From NCBI GenBank assembly GCA_947488155.1, contig CANKYK010000001.1, positions 1,506,439 to 1,570,438 on the forward strand: 64,000 nt of DNA. Direction: 5' to 3'. Every line of letters begins with the position of its first letter. The first letter of the stretch is position 1. The notes below the pieces were generated by a model. The model saw nothing but the letters and a program-made list of their open reading frames with translations. It had not been told where the DNA came from and did not search any database. The stretch is from an uncultured Erythrobacter sp. GTDB taxonomy: Bacteria; Pseudomonadota; Alphaproteobacteria; Sphingomonadales; Sphingomonadaceae. The position numbers and the translations under genes were made by a program. Below, piece after piece: positions 17,969 to 27,342 of this stretch.

Positions 17969-19516
17969 ATGAGCCTGCATCCAATTGCGCATGCGCAAAA
18001 CCGCCCAGACCAAGCCGCTGTAATCATGGCGAGCAGCGGGGAGGCGCTGACTTTTGGTGAGCTGGAAAACCAGGCCAATCAGTTCGCGCACCTGCTGCGC
18101 GCGCGCGATGTGAAGCCGGATCAAGCCTTCGCGGTTCTACTGGAGAACCGGATGGAGTATTTCACTATCATCTGGGGCTCTCAGCGAGCAGGAACGATGC
18201 TGGTGCCGATTTCCACCCGGCTGACCGGGCCAGAAATTGCCTATATCCTTCGAGACAGCGAGACCAAGCTGCTGATCACATCGGGCGCATTCGCCGATGT
18301 GCTGGAGACGGTGCGGACGGAATGTCCGGATCTCGATATGCTCATAATGGACAGCGGAGATGCGCAGGATTTCGCCGCGGCATTGAGCGCGGAGAGTCCC
18401 GAGCCATTGGCCGATCAAACCGCTGGTCTTGTGATGCTGTATTCCAGCGGCACGACCGGGCGGCCCAAGGGCGTGCGCCCCGCTCCGCCAGAAGATCCCG
18501 ATCCGCAGGCCCCCAATCCTCTCATGGCGCTGGGTATGATGGGCGCTGGTATGCCGGCAGATGGTTCGATGATCTATCTCTCGCCAGCGCCGCTCTATCA
18601 TGCCGCACCCATCGGCTGGTGCTCGACAGTCCACCGGCTGGGCGGGACGGTCGTCTTAATGGAGAAGTTCGATCCGGAAAATGCGCTTACCGCGATCGAG
18701 AAGTACAAGGTCACCGACAGCCAATGGGTGCCGACCCATTTCGTGCGTTTCCTGAAATTGGATGAGCAGACGCGCTCCAAATATGATCTTTCCAGCCATC
18801 AGCGCGCACTGCATGCCGCCGCCCCTTGCCCCGTGCCAATCAAGCGAGAGATGATCGAGTGGTGGGGGCCGATCGTGAATGAATATTACGCCGGTAGCGA
18901 GGGCATTGGCATGACCTTGGTGAAGGCGCCGGACTGGCTGACTCATCCGGGCAGTGTCGGCCGCGCAATCCATGGCAAGCTGCATATCTGCGGCCCCGAT
19001 GGTGAGGAGGTTGGCGCCGGCGAGGATGGTCTGATCTATTTCGAAAACGATATCCTGCCGACCTATCACAACGATCCGGCCAAGACCGCCGAGGCGATGC
19101 ATCCTAAAGGTTGGATGACATTGGGCGATATCGGCCATGTCGATGAGGACGGTTTTCTCTATCTGACCGATCGAAAGAGCCACATGATCATTTCTGGCGG
19201 GGTCAATATCTATCCGCAGGAGGTCGAAAACCTGCTGCAAACCCACGCCAAGGTTATGGATGCGGCCGTGATTGGTGCACCCTGCCCCGATCTTGGAGAG
19301 AAGGTTGTCGCCGTGGTGCAGCCGGTGGATATGGGCGATGCTGGAGAGGGATTGGAGGCGGAGCTGCGCGAATTTCTCGCCCCCAATCTCGCGCGCATCA
19401 AAATGCCCAAACTGTTTGATTTCCGCCCCGATCTGCCGCGTGAGGCCAATGGTAAACTCTATAAGCGCGAGCTGAGAGATGAATATGAAGCCAAAACAAG
19501 AGCCGGAGGGGCCTGA
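17969..19516 (+). CDS. Fatty-acyl/carboxylate-CoA ligase (AMP-dependent synthetase)
   Basis: Activates a carboxylic acid to its CoA thioester through an acyl-adenylate. 515 residues, ANL superfamily. Motifs: LYSSGTTGRPKGVR (P-loop, about 157-170), YYAGSEGIGMT (about 308-318), LTDRKSHMIISGGVNIYP (hinge, about 407-424) and the catalytic Lys in ANGKLYKREL near the C-terminus. The frame is open 25 codons further upstream, but ATG 17969 has GGGAGAGA before it. It overlaps the P450 gene (ATGA), which suggests a joint pathway on a large lipophilic acid such as a steroid side chain or terpenoid. Substrate is inference. Confidence 0.9.
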   Translation: MSLHPIAHAQNRPDQAAVIMASSGEALTFGELENQANQFAHLLRARDVKPDQAFAVLLENRMEYFTIIWGSQRAGTMLVPISTRLTGPEIAYILRDSETKLLITSGAFADVLETVRTECPDLDMLIMDSGDAQDFAAALSAESPEPLADQTAGLVMLYSSGTTGRPKGVRPAPPEDPDPQAPNPLMALGMMGAGMPADGSMIYLSPAPLYHAAPIGWCSTVHRLGGTVVLMEKFDPENALTAIEKYKVTDSQWVPTHFVRFLKLDEQTRSKYDLSSHQRALHAAAPCPVPIKREMIEWWGPIVNEYYAGSEGIGMTLVKAPDWLTHPGSVGRAIHGKLHICGPDGEEVGAGEDGLIYFENDILPTYHNDPAKTAEAMHPKGWMTLGDIGHVDEDGFLYLTDRKSHMIISGGVNIYPQEVENLLQTHAKVMDAAVIGAPCPDLGEKVVAVVQPVDMGDAGEGLEAELREFLAPNLARIKMPKLFDFRPDLPREANGKLYKRELRDEYEAKTRAGGA

Positions 19517-20808
19517 TGACAAACGTTCCAGTGCTTGATGCGGAGCTGGCCCGCGCGGTGATTGACCCGGCGAGCTATGCGGAGTGGGACAGCCTACTCG
19601 ACCGGTTCGATGCGATCCGAGCTGAAACGCCGGTTGTCAGGATTGAGGGAGAAGAAGGGCTCCACCGGTCGTTCTGGCTGGTCACGGGCTATGACGCGGT
19701 GATGCAGGTGTCGAAAGACAATCAGACCTTTCTCAACAATCCGCAAACGGTGGTGTTCTCGCTCGATGAGGGGATCGAATTCGCCAAGGCCATGACCGGC
19801 GGCAGCGAGCATATGGTGGCCAGCCTCGTCACCTTTGATGCGCCGATCCACATGAAATATCGCAAGCTGACGCAGGAATGGTTCATGCCCAAGAACCTGC
19901 GCACGATTGAGGCGGAGATCCGCAGCCTGGCAAAGCGGACGGTCGACCGCTTGCTAGCGGCAGGACCGGATGCTGACTTCGTGAAGCTCGTATCTGCGCC
20001 CTATCCCTTGCATGTGGTGATGCAGATCCTTGGCGTGCCCGAGGAGGATGAGCCGCGCATGCTGATGCTGACCCAGCAGATGTTTGGCGGACAGGACGAC
20101 GAGCTAAATCAGTCGGGCATGGCGAATATGACGCCGGAGCAGATCACGCAGTTAGTTGCCGGGGCCGTGAAAGATTTTGAGGCCTATTTTGCCAGGATTA
20201 CAGCGCAGAAGCGCGCCAAGCCTACGGGCGATGTGGCGAGCGTGATTGCCAATGCGACCGTCGATGGCGCGCCGCTCAACGACCGCGATATGATGGGCTA
20301 TTACATTATCCTTGCGGCGGCTGGGCATGATACGACCAGCGCTTCGACCGCAGGTGCGATGATGGCACTAGCCCAAGATCCAGAGCAATTTGCGCGGGTA
20401 AGGGCCGATCGCAGCCTGTTGCCCGGTATCGTTGAAGAGGCGATTCGCTGGACCTCTCCGGTGCAACACTTCATGCGCACTGCGGCTGAGGATGTGGAGC
20501 TTTGCGGGCAGAAAATTCGCAAGGGCGATTGGCTGATGATCAATTACGTCGCGGCCAATCATGATCCGTCGCAATTTCCTGACCCACGACGCTTTGACGC
20601 TGGGCGCTCACCCAATCGGCATCTCGCCTTTGGCGCGGGCGCGCATCAGTGCCTGGGATTGCATCTCGCGCGCCTTGAAATGCGTATTCTGTTTGAAGAA
20701 TTGCTCGACCGGATTGAAAGTGTTGAACTGGCCGGAGAAGCCAAACGCGCCAAGTCGACATTTGTTGGTGGTTTAAAGGCTTTACCGCTGCGAATTGCAG
20801 CCTCCTAA
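19516..20808 (+). CDS. Cytochrome P450
   Basis: A 430-residue soluble bacterial P450 monooxygenase. All signatures are present: I-helix AAAGHDTTSAS (about 267-277), K-helix EEAIRW, meander HDPSQFPDPRRFDAGRSPNRH, and the heme loop FGAGAHQCLG with axial Cys379. The sequence style is close to the CYP108/CYP125-like families that act on terpenes or steroids. No ferredoxin gene is adjacent, so electrons must come from elsewhere. Translationally coupled to the acyl-CoA ligase upstream. Confidence 0.95.
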   Translation: MTNVPVLDAELARAVIDPASYAEWDSLLDRFDAIRAETPVVRIEGEEGLHRSFWLVTGYDAVMQVSKDNQTFLNNPQTVVFSLDEGIEFAKAMTGGSEHMVASLVTFDAPIHMKYRKLTQEWFMPKNLRTIEAEIRSLAKRTVDRLLAAGPDADFVKLVSAPYPLHVVMQILGVPEEDEPRMLMLTQQMFGGQDDELNQSGMANMTPEQITQLVAGAVKDFEAYFARITAQKRAKPTGDVASVIANATVDGAPLNDRDMMGYYIILAAAGHDTTSASTAGAMMALAQDPEQFARVRADRSLLPGIVEEAIRWTSPVQHFMRTAAEDVELCGQKIRKGDWLMINYVAANHDPSQFPDPRRFDAGRSPNRHLAFGAGAHQCLGLHLARLEMRILFEELLDRIESVELAGEAKRAKSTFVGGLKALPLRIAAS

Positions 20809-20988
20809 TCCCCCAATATGGGGAGTGGTTGCAATAAAACAAGGTCTGAATAACAATATTGATGGCGTTTGCGCATTATTCAATCTGCCATCACGATTTT
20901 CCTGTTATTTGCTTGCAACATGTGTTAACACTGCGTTCATGGGAAAAATTTGGAACAGAGGCGTTGCTATTGGTGCAGCGACGGGCCG

Positions 20989-21648
20989 TTGAGCCTGTTT
21001 GAGACACACAACCTGCCGTTTGCGATCGCATTAATGCTGCTCGCGATCATAGCCATCGCGCAAGTGGTGGGCGTGGCGGATATGTTTGATGGGACAGATG
21101 TCGACGTTGATTTAGATCTCGATGTTGATGTCGATACTGATGGTATCGAAGCCATCACATCCGGCGGGTTTATGGATGGATTGCTCAGCCTGCTTGGGTT
21201 TGGCCGAGTGCCTTTCCTGATCTGGCTCGCCGGTCTGCTGCTGGTCTTTGCGTCAATTGGTGTGATCGGTCAGTCCGTGATCGCAGGCTTGCTTGGCGCA
21301 CCGCTGCCCGCATGGCTGGCCGCGCCGCTTGCTGGATTTGTCGCCGTGCCCGCCAATGCTGCTTTCGTCAGGCCGGTTGGGGCGCTGCTGCCCAAGGATG
21401 AGACGAGCGCGGTTGGGCTGAACAGCTTAATCAGGCGCGATGCGATCATCCAGACGGGTACCGCGCGCGCCGGGTCACCAGCGCGGGCCAAAGTGCTCGA
21501 TCGTTTCAAACAACCGCATTTTGTCATGGTTGAACCCCATGATCCGAGCGCGGAATTGCGCGAAGGCGAAACAGTTCTGCTGGTGCGCCGCGAAGAAGGA
21601 ACGTTCTTCGCCATTCGCTACGAAAATCGCTTGCTCGAATTGAACTAG
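20989..21648 (+). CDS. YqiJ-like membrane protein with C-terminal OB-fold (NfeD-like)
   Basis: A 219-residue protein placed directly before a flotillin gene. YqiJ/NfeD-type proteins partner with flotillins in membrane microdomains. Visible parts: helix at about 10-25, an acidic Asp-rich loop DVDVDLDLDVDVDTDG (about 37-52), two to three further helices (70-130), and a C-terminal beta-rich OB-like domain ending TFFAIRYENRLLELN. I take TTG 20989 as start because MSLFETHNLPFAIALMLL matches the usual family beginning; there is no in-frame ATG. The frame extends to a TTG at 20950. Start is uncertain; gene identity is good. Confidence 0.8.
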   Translation: MSLFETHNLPFAIALMLLAIIAIAQVVGVADMFDGTDVDVDLDLDVDVDTDGIEAITSGGFMDGLLSLLGFGRVPFLIWLAGLLLVFASIGVIGQSVIAGLLGAPLPAWLAAPLAGFVAVPANAAFVRPVGALLPKDETSAVGLNSLIRRDAIIQTGTARAGSPARAKVLDRFKQPHFVMVEPHDPSAELREGETVLLVRREEGTFFAIRYENRLLELN

Positions 21649-21684
21649 GTTCAGCCCAAAAATCGAAACCTCATAGGAGAGAAA

Positions 21685-23463
21685 ATGCCAGAATTTTTTG
21701 ACTTAGCTATACTCATAGGCGCAGGCCTGTTGTTCTTCATCATCGTTATCGGTTTCCTGATGCGGCTTTACCGCAGGGCATCGAAGGAAATCGCCTTTGT
21801 GCGGACCGGTGTTGGCGGCGAGAAGGTCGTGATGAATGGCGGCGCGCTGGTGCTACCCATTTTTCACGAAACCATGCCGGTCAATATGAACACTTTGGTG
21901 CTGGCGGTGGTTCGCCGCGATGGAGAGGCACTGATCACGCTCGACCGCTTGCGGATCGATGTGAAGGCGGAATTCTATGTCCGTGTCCGCCCGGACTCCG
22001 AAGCGATTGCGATGGCCGCGCAGACCCTGGGTCAGCGCACCATGCAGCCAGAAATGCTCAAAGATCTCGTCGAAGGTAAGTTCGTCGATGCGTTGCGCTC
22101 GGTCGCAGCAGGCATGAGCATGAATGAACTGCACGAACAGCGCGCGGATTTCGTCCAGAAAGTGCAGCAAGTCTCGTCAAACGATCTGGCCATGAATGGT
22201 TTGGAACTCGAATCGGTCTCGCTGACCGGTCTCGACCAGACGAGCATTGAGCACTTCAATGCCAACAATGCGTTTGACGCCGAGGGTCTGACCAAGCTGA
22301 CCGAGCAAATCGAAGCGCGCAAGAAACTGCGCAACGATATTGAGCAAGACACGCGGGTTCAGATGGAAACAAAGAACCTAGAGGCGGATGCCAAATCGTT
22401 CGAAATCGGTCGTGATCAGGAATACGCACGGCTTGCTCAGGAACGTGAGGTTGAAGTGCGTCGTGCGGCTCAAATGGCGGAAATTGCCAGGGAGCAGGCA
22501 GAGCGCCAGCGCGAAGCCGATGCGGCGAAGATCGAGGCGAAAAAGCAGGTCGATGCTCAGCAGATCGAAGCGGATCGTTTGGTTGAGGAAGCCCGGATCG
22601 ATCAGACCCGAGCGCTCGAAATTGCCCGGCAGGAGCAGCAGATCGCGGTTCAGAACAAGTCACGCGAGGAAAGCCAGGCCAAGGCAGAGGCTGATGCGGC
22701 CCGTGCTAAAGCGGTTGCTGCTGAAGAGCAGGTCGCGACCTCTCGTGAGAGCGAGATTGCCGAACGTCAGAAGAAGATTGAACTGATCGAAGCGGCGAAA
22801 GTTGCGGAGCGCGAAGCGATTGGCATCAAGGTCGAGGCTGAAGCTGAGAAAGACGCAGCGACCAACCGTGCTGAGGCAGCCCGACTCGAGGCAAAGGGCG
22901 ACGCGGATGCTGAGATCTTGCGCGCAGAAGCCGACCGGGTCCGCTTCGAAGTCGAAGCAGCTGGTCAGGAGGCGATAAACGAGGCGGCCAACATCCTCTC
23001 GATGGATCAAATCAGCCTGCAGACCAAGCTGGCTCTGCTCAAAGTGCTGCCAGAGGTTATCCGTGAAAGCGCGAAACCGATGGAAGCGATCGACTCGATC
23101 AAGATTGTTCAGGTTGACGGGCTTACCAATGGCGGCTCTGGCAACGGCGCGGCCAATGATGGCGGCGGCGCAGGCGGCGGTTCCGGCAACCTTGCCACCG
23201 ATGCTGTTTCCGCAGCTCTTGCTTACCGCGCTCAGGCCCCGGTCCTTGACGGGTTGATGAAAGAGCTGGGCCTCAATGGCTCCTCGCTCGGTTCACTCGT
23301 GGAAGCGGCTGCGCAAGAGAGCGATGATGGCGGGGCGCCAACACTGACTGAAGTTCTCAGCGATGTTGAGAAGCAGGTTATCGAAGCGGAAGCGGACCAC
23401 GCGTCAAAGCCAGGCGCCTCTTTGGCGGACGGCAGCGGCGGAGGTCACGAAGCGGCTGAGTAA
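21685..23463 (+). CDS. Flotillin family protein (YqiK-like)
   Basis: A 592-residue membrane scaffold. One N-terminal transmembrane segment (about residues 6-27), an SPFH/band-7 domain (about 35-200), then a long coiled coil of Glu/Ala/Arg/Lys (about 200-430) and the flotillin C-terminal part with NEAANILSMDQISLQTKLAL. A glycine-rich linker (about 485-510) and an acidic tail follow. Forms oligomeric membrane microdomains. It starts 36 bases after the YqiJ-like gene with AGGAGAGAAA as ribosome binding site, so the two form an operon. Confidence 0.92.
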   Translation: MPEFFDLAILIGAGLLFFIIVIGFLMRLYRRASKEIAFVRTGVGGEKVVMNGGALVLPIFHETMPVNMNTLVLAVVRRDGEALITLDRLRIDVKAEFYVRVRPDSEAIAMAAQTLGQRTMQPEMLKDLVEGKFVDALRSVAAGMSMNELHEQRADFVQKVQQVSSNDLAMNGLELESVSLTGLDQTSIEHFNANNAFDAEGLTKLTEQIEARKKLRNDIEQDTRVQMETKNLEADAKSFEIGRDQEYARLAQEREVEVRRAAQMAEIAREQAERQREADAAKIEAKKQVDAQQIEADRLVEEARIDQTRALEIARQEQQIAVQNKSREESQAKAEADAARAKAVAAEEQVATSRESEIAERQKKIELIEAAKVAEREAIGIKVEAEAEKDAATNRAEAARLEAKGDADAEILRAEADRVRFEVEAAGQEAINEAANILSMDQISLQTKLALLKVLPEVIRESAKPMEAIDSIKIVQVDGLTNGGSGNGAANDGGGAGGGSGNLATDAVSAALAYRAQAPVLDGLMKELGLNGSSLGSLVEAAAQESDDGGAPTLTEVLSDVEKQVIEAEADHASKPGASLADGSGGGHEAAE

Positions 23464-23471
23464 ACATACAT

Positions 23472-23577
23472 CGTCACCCTGAACTCGTTTCAGGGTCCAT
23501 CGCAAATCAAGGCGCTGTGCTATCTGGGGCAGCGCCTTTTTGCTTATGGTGATGCTGAAACAAGTTCAGCATGACGA
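23472..23577. repeat. REP-like palindromic pair enclosing a terminator
   Basis: CGTCACCCTGAACTCGTTTC (from 23472), continuing AGGG, holds the dyad CCTGAA/TTCAGG. GCTGAAACAAGTTCAGC (23554-23570) then ATGACG is the inverted second copy with GCTGAA/TTCAGC. Between them AAGGCGCTG (23509-23517) pairs with CAGCGCCTT (23530-23538) and is followed by Ts, a good terminator for the flotillin operon. The CCTGAACTNGTTTCAGG motif is a familiar intergenic repeat in sphingomonad genomes (from memory). Confidence 0.7.
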
Positions 23578-23596
23578 CTTTTGGGTTCGAGGGAAG

Positions 23597-24493
23597 CTAA
23601 CCCAACAATCTCGTCGCCATAGCGCGCACTTCCGCGCCCATATCTTCGCGTTCCAATGCCAGAGCTAGGGTCGCCTCAACAAAGCCGACTTTACTTCCGC
23701 AATCATAGCGATTGCCATCGAAAGTCACTGCGTGAAATGGCTGCGAGCCAATCATTCGCGCCATGGCATCGGTCAGCTGAATCTCACCGCCGGCACCTTT
23801 GCCCTGTGTTTCTAGCGTGCGCATCACCTCTGGCTGTAGGATGTAGCGTCCTGAGATGATTTTGTTGGACGGCGCTTCATCCACGGTGGGTTTCTCAACC
23901 AGCCCGCGCACCTCAGTCAGCGCTCCATTCTCTACACCTGGATCAATCACACCGTAACTTGAGACCTCGTCGCGCGGCACCTCCAGCACGCTGATCAGAT
24001 TGCCGCCAGTCTGCTGATAGGCATCGACCATTTGCTTCATACACCCGGTTCCATCTTTCTTTCCAATCATCAGCTCATCGGGAAGGAAGATCGCAAATGG
24101 CTCATCACCGACAATCGCCCGTGCGCACCAGATCGCATGGCCAAGACCCATCGGCACTTGCTGGCGAACGGTGATGATATCGCCGGGGGTGGCACGGGTC
24201 GGCTCGAGCACAGCCATTTTTTTGCCGCGCTCGCTCATCGTGCTTTCCAGCTCATAAGCGACATCGAAATGCTCAACGATCGCGGTTTTGCCGCGGCCGG
24301 TGACGAAGATCATCTGCTCGATTCCGGCCTCGCGCGCTTCGTCCACCGCATATTGGATCAGCGGACGATCAACGATCGGCAGCAGTTCCTTTGGGATCGC
24401 TTTGGTCGCAGGCAAGAAGCGCGTGCCAAGGCCGGCAACGGGGAAAACCGCTTTCTTGATCGGCTTTGGTGTGGTGGCGTTGTGATTGGTCAT
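23597..24493 (-). CDS. galU: UTP--glucose-1-phosphate uridylyltransferase
   Basis: Makes UDP-glucose from UTP and glucose-1-phosphate for envelope and exopolysaccharide sugars. 298 residues. The nucleotide-binding loop AGLGTRFLPATKAIPKE (about 20-36) is intact, with LPIVDRPLIQYAVDEA and VEKPTVDEAPSN following. The frame is open 26 codons upstream to 24571, but ATG at 24493 (MTNHNATT) gives the normal family length. Convergent with the flotillin gene and divergent from murA. Confidence 0.95.
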   Translation of the reverse strand: MTNHNATTPKPIKKAVFPVAGLGTRFLPATKAIPKELLPIVDRPLIQYAVDEAREAGIEQMIFVTGRGKTAIVEHFDVAYELESTMSERGKKMAVLEPTRATPGDIITVRQQVPMGLGHAIWCARAIVGDEPFAIFLPDELMIGKKDGTGCMKQMVDAYQQTGGNLISVLEVPRDEVSSYGVIDPGVENGALTEVRGLVEKPTVDEAPSNKIISGRYILQPEVMRTLETQGKGAGGEIQLTDAMARMIGSQPFHAVTFDGNRYDCGSKVGFVEATLALALEREDMGAEVRAMATRLLG

Positions 24494-24588
24494 GGCCCGG
24501 GGATACGGACGCAAGCAGAGGCGCGTCAACTGGCGCGTGCATGGCGGGCGGAGATGCCGTTTGCGCGGCACGTGTTTTTGGCTAAGGC

Positions 24589-25875
24589 ATGATGATGGAC
24601 AAATTGCTTATTCGGGGCGGCAATCGCCTTTCAGGAACTCTGCCGATCTCTGGCGCGAAGAACGCGGCGCTCACGTTGATACCGTGTGCTTTGCTGACCG
24701 AAGAACCCATGACCTTGCGCAATTTGCCGCGGCTAGCGGATATTGACGGGTTCCAGCATTTGATGGGCCAATTTGGTGTCTCGGTGAGTATTCAGGGCAA
24801 GCGTCCAGAGGACTTTGGCCGGGTCGTCACCTTTGAGGCTCAGCGCCTGACTTCGAATGTCGCGCCTTATGATTTGGTGCGCAAAATGCGCGCCTCAATC
24901 CTTGTGCTTGGACCGATGCTGGCGCGTGCAGGCGAAGCGACGGTTTCGATGCCGGGCGGCTGTGCAATCGGCAATCGCCCGATTGACCTCCACCTCAAGG
25001 CCCTTGAAGCGTTCGGCGCAGAGATTGAGCTGGCGCAAGGATATGTAAAAGCGATTGCACCCGATGGCGGATTGCCGGGCGGGGACTTTGATTTTCCAGT
25101 GGTGTCTGTCGGAGCGACCGAAAACGCATTGATGGCGGCGGTGCTCGCCAATGGCACAAGCCGTCTTTTCAACGCTGCGCGCGAGCCAGAGATTGTTGAC
25201 CTGTGCAATCTGCTCTCCGCGATGGGTGCAGAGATCGAAGGGATCGGAACATCTGATCTGACCATTCACGGGGTCAAACGCCTCAATGGCGCGACTTATA
25301 AGGTGATGGCCGATCGGATCGAAGCGGGCTCCTATGCCTGCGCGGCGGCGATCACAGGCGGCGAAGTGCGGCTCGAAGGCGCCAATGCCAGCGAGATGAC
25401 TGCGACCAATAATGCGCTGCGCAATATCGGGGTGGAGATTGAAGAGGACGCGCGCGGCATGACGGTGCGCGCCGACGGACCGCTAAAGGCTACTGACCTC
25501 ATCACTGCGCCCTACCCCGGCCTCGCCACAGATATGCAGGCGCAATTGATGAGCCTGCTTTGCAAGGCGCATGGCACCAGCGTGCTGAAAGAGACGATCT
25601 TCGAGAACCGTTTTATGCACGTGCCGGAGCTGTCGCGGATGAGCGCGGATATTGCGACCGAGGGCCGTACGGCGATTGTGAAAGGCCCCTCTGAGTTGAC
25701 TGGCGCAGAGGTGATGGCGACCGATCTACGCGCCTCAATGAGCCTGATCATCGCGGCGCTCGCGGCAGAAGGTGAGACGACGGTGCGCCGGATCTATCAT
25801 CTTGATCGCGGCTATGAGCGGCTGGAGGAGAAGCTTCAGCTCGTCGGCGCGGATATTGAGCGGGTCGACGACTGA
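24589..25875 (+). CDS. murA: UDP-N-acetylglucosamine 1-carboxyvinyltransferase
   Basis: First committed step of peptidoglycan synthesis: transfer of enolpyruvyl from PEP to UDP-GlcNAc. 428 residues, full length. The catalytic Cys125 lies in [15 protein letters not shown], and ISGAKNAAL with the PEP-binding Lys/Asn pair is at about residues 20-30. Three ATGs stand in a row (24589, 24592, 24595); MDKLLIRGG from the third is the usual family start, with TAAGGC upstream. The target cysteine of fosfomycin is retained. Confidence 0.96.
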   Translation: MMMDKLLIRGGNRLSGTLPISGAKNAALTLIPCALLTEEPMTLRNLPRLADIDGFQHLMGQFGVSVSIQGKRPEDFGRVVTFEAQRLTSNVAPYDLVRKMRASILVLGPMLARAGEATVSMPGGCAIGNRPIDLHLKALEAFGAEIELAQGYVKAIAPDGGLPGGDFDFPVVSVGATENALMAAVLANGTSRLFNAAREPEIVDLCNLLSAMGAEIEGIGTSDLTIHGVKRLNGATYKVMADRIEAGSYACAAAITGGEVRLEGANASEMTATNNALRNIGVEIEEDARGMTVRADGPLKATDLITAPYPGLATDMQAQLMSLLCKAHGTSVLKETIFENRFMHVPELSRMSADIATEGRTAIVKGPSELTGAEVMATDLRASMSLIIAALAAEGETTVRRIYHLDRGYERLEEKLQLVGADIERVDD

Positions 25876-25889
25876 TATTTGGCAAAGAG

Positions 25890-26306
25890 CTAGAGCTCCC
25901 TACCCATGCTTATGCGTTCTTCGACGGAAAACCCAAGGTGCCGATAGAATGCAGCAACCGGCTCATTGCTGGCGCGAATTTGTAGATTCACTTTGTTGCA
26001 GCCACGTTTGCTTAACTCTGCCAGAGCATGATTGACCAGCTTGCGACCAACTCCTTGGCGTTGACAATTTGGGTCGACAGCAACCGCGTATAGCCAGCCC
26101 CGATGTCCGTCCCATCCGGCCATGATAGAGCCGACAACCGAACCTAGTTCGTCCTCTGCAACCCAAAACAGATCATCGTTTAAGGCCAGCTTTGTGGGAA
26201 TGGCATGTATTGCTTGGTTGCGAGGCGGATCGCCGGGAAAGACCGCGCGCCATAACTGATCAACACCGCCGAAATGCTCTTCGTTGTAGAGCGCGACTTT
26301 GATCAT
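25890..26306 (-). CDS. GNAT family N-acetyltransferase
   Basis: A 138-residue single-domain acetyltransferase. Motif A is YAVAVDPNCQRQGVGRKLVN (about 71-90) with the acetyl-CoA loop QRQGVG, and motif B is AFYRHLGFSVEERISMG (about 118-134). It resembles the YpeA/RimI-like group, but the acceptor is unknown. Base composition is more AT-rich than murA next door. It ends 15 bases from the murA stop (convergent), and the RHH gene on the same strand ends 2 bases before its start, suggesting one transcript. Confidence 0.85.
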   Translation of the reverse strand: MIKVALYNEEHFGGVDQLWRAVFPGDPPRNQAIHAIPTKLALNDDLFWVAEDELGSVVGSIMAGWDGHRGWLYAVAVDPNCQRQGVGRKLVNHALAELSKRGCNKVNLQIRASNEPVAAFYRHLGFSVEERISMGREL

Positions 26307-26307
26307 C

Positions 26308-26541
26308 CTATTGGCCCCCGCTCACCAGCCAAATGCGGATAGCTCCGGCGAGGCCCGGCGGGGTCTCAGCCTTGATCCGCTCTTCGTCGATCCGCCCGAC
26401 CAGAGCATTGATCGGGACGTCTTCTGCCTCTGCTGCGCTGCGCAGCATATCCCAGAACACCGGCTCTAGGCTAATCGAGGTCTTATGCCCGGCGATCTCA
26501 ACCGAGCGTTTGACCGGAGGGTGATAGGGTGTGTCCGCCAT
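26308..26541 (-). CDS. Ribbon-helix-helix domain protein
   Basis: A 77-residue protein of the RHH_4 type common in alphaproteobacteria. The strand HKTSISLEPVFWDMLRSAAEA followed by the helix pair VPINALVGRIDEERI is the expected DNA-binding dimer fold. Could be a regulator or an antitoxin-like protein, but no toxin is evident: the neighbour at 25890-26306 is a GNAT protein with a chain length and motif layout different from the known TacT-type toxins. Role unknown. Divergent from the tag gene. Confidence 0.75.
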   Translation of the reverse strand: MADTPYHPPVKRSVEIAGHKTSISLEPVFWDMLRSAAEAEDVPINALVGRIDEERIKAETPPGLAGAIRIWLVSGGQ

Positions 26542-26639
26542 AGCGCCGTCAGCGATAGCGCACCGGCTGTGCCTTGCCCATTGGCGATTGACGTGCGCCC
26601 GGCGATCTGGTGCTCTCTACTAGAAATTCGGAGGGTGAA

Positions 26640-27245
26640 ATGGTCGAGATAGTGACGGGCGAGGATGGAGTTGCGCGCTGCGGATGGTCGAGCGCGACAC
26701 CGCAATATGAGCAGTACCATGATACGGAATGGGGCTATCCGGTTGGCGATGATCGCCGCCTGTTTGAGAAGATTTGCCTGGAGGGCTTTCAATCGGGGTT
26801 GAGCTGGCGAACGATCCTGGAAAAGCGTGAGAACTTTCGCGCCGTCTTTCATGATTTCGACTTTCACAAAGTGGCGGAGTTCGACGAAACGGACGTTGAA
26901 CGCTTGCTTCAAGACGCGGGGATCATTCGCCATCGTGGCAAGATCGAGGCGACGATCAACAATGCCCGGCGTGCGATCGAAATGGTTGAAGATGAGGGCT
27001 CTCTGGCGGGCTATTTCTGGCAGTTTGAGCCGCGTGAGCGCCTTTGGGATGGCAAGCACATGCCCGGCTCAACCGATGCATCCACGGCTCTTTCCAAAGA
27101 TCTGAAAAAGCGCGGTTGGAAGTTTGTCGGCCCGACGACGGCCTACGCCTTTATGCAGGCGATGGGTCTGGTGAATGACCATGCTCCGGGCTGCGCGGCG
27201 CGCGATAAAGTGGAGGACGCGCGCGGAAAGTTTCGCCTGAAGTAG
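26640..27245 (+). CDS. tag: DNA-3-methyladenine glycosylase I
   Basis: Base-excision repair enzyme removing 3-methyladenine. 201 residues. Family marks are the N-terminal ARCGW (zinc ligand Cys14), YHDTEWGYPVGDDRRLFE (about 26-43, zinc ligand His27), LSWRTILEKR (about 56-65) and the C-terminal VNDHAPGC with the last two zinc ligands. The frame is open ten codons further up, but ATG 26640 has GGAGGGTGAA directly before it. Confidence 0.94.
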   Translation: MVEIVTGEDGVARCGWSSATPQYEQYHDTEWGYPVGDDRRLFEKICLEGFQSGLSWRTILEKRENFRAVFHDFDFHKVAEFDETDVERLLQDAGIIRHRGKIEATINNARRAIEMVEDEGSLAGYFWQFEPRERLWDGKHMPGSTDASTALSKDLKKRGWKFVGPTTAYAFMQAMGLVNDHAPGCAARDKVEDARGKFRLK

Positions 27246-27342
27246 TTGGCCCTTCAAATCCGCTCGTGGTCCCCGATGGGCTTCCCATCTCGCGCCAGAG
27301 CGCTAAGTCTTGCAGTGCAGAAGTCGGATAAGGGGATTGCTG

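Noticed and set aside
25890..26541. RHH protein plus GNAT as a TacA/TacT-type toxin-antitoxin pair
   Set aside because: The order and adjacency are suggestive, but the RHH protein is the common RHH_4 type and the GNAT looks like a free-standing YpeA-like enzyme; not enough to claim a toxin.
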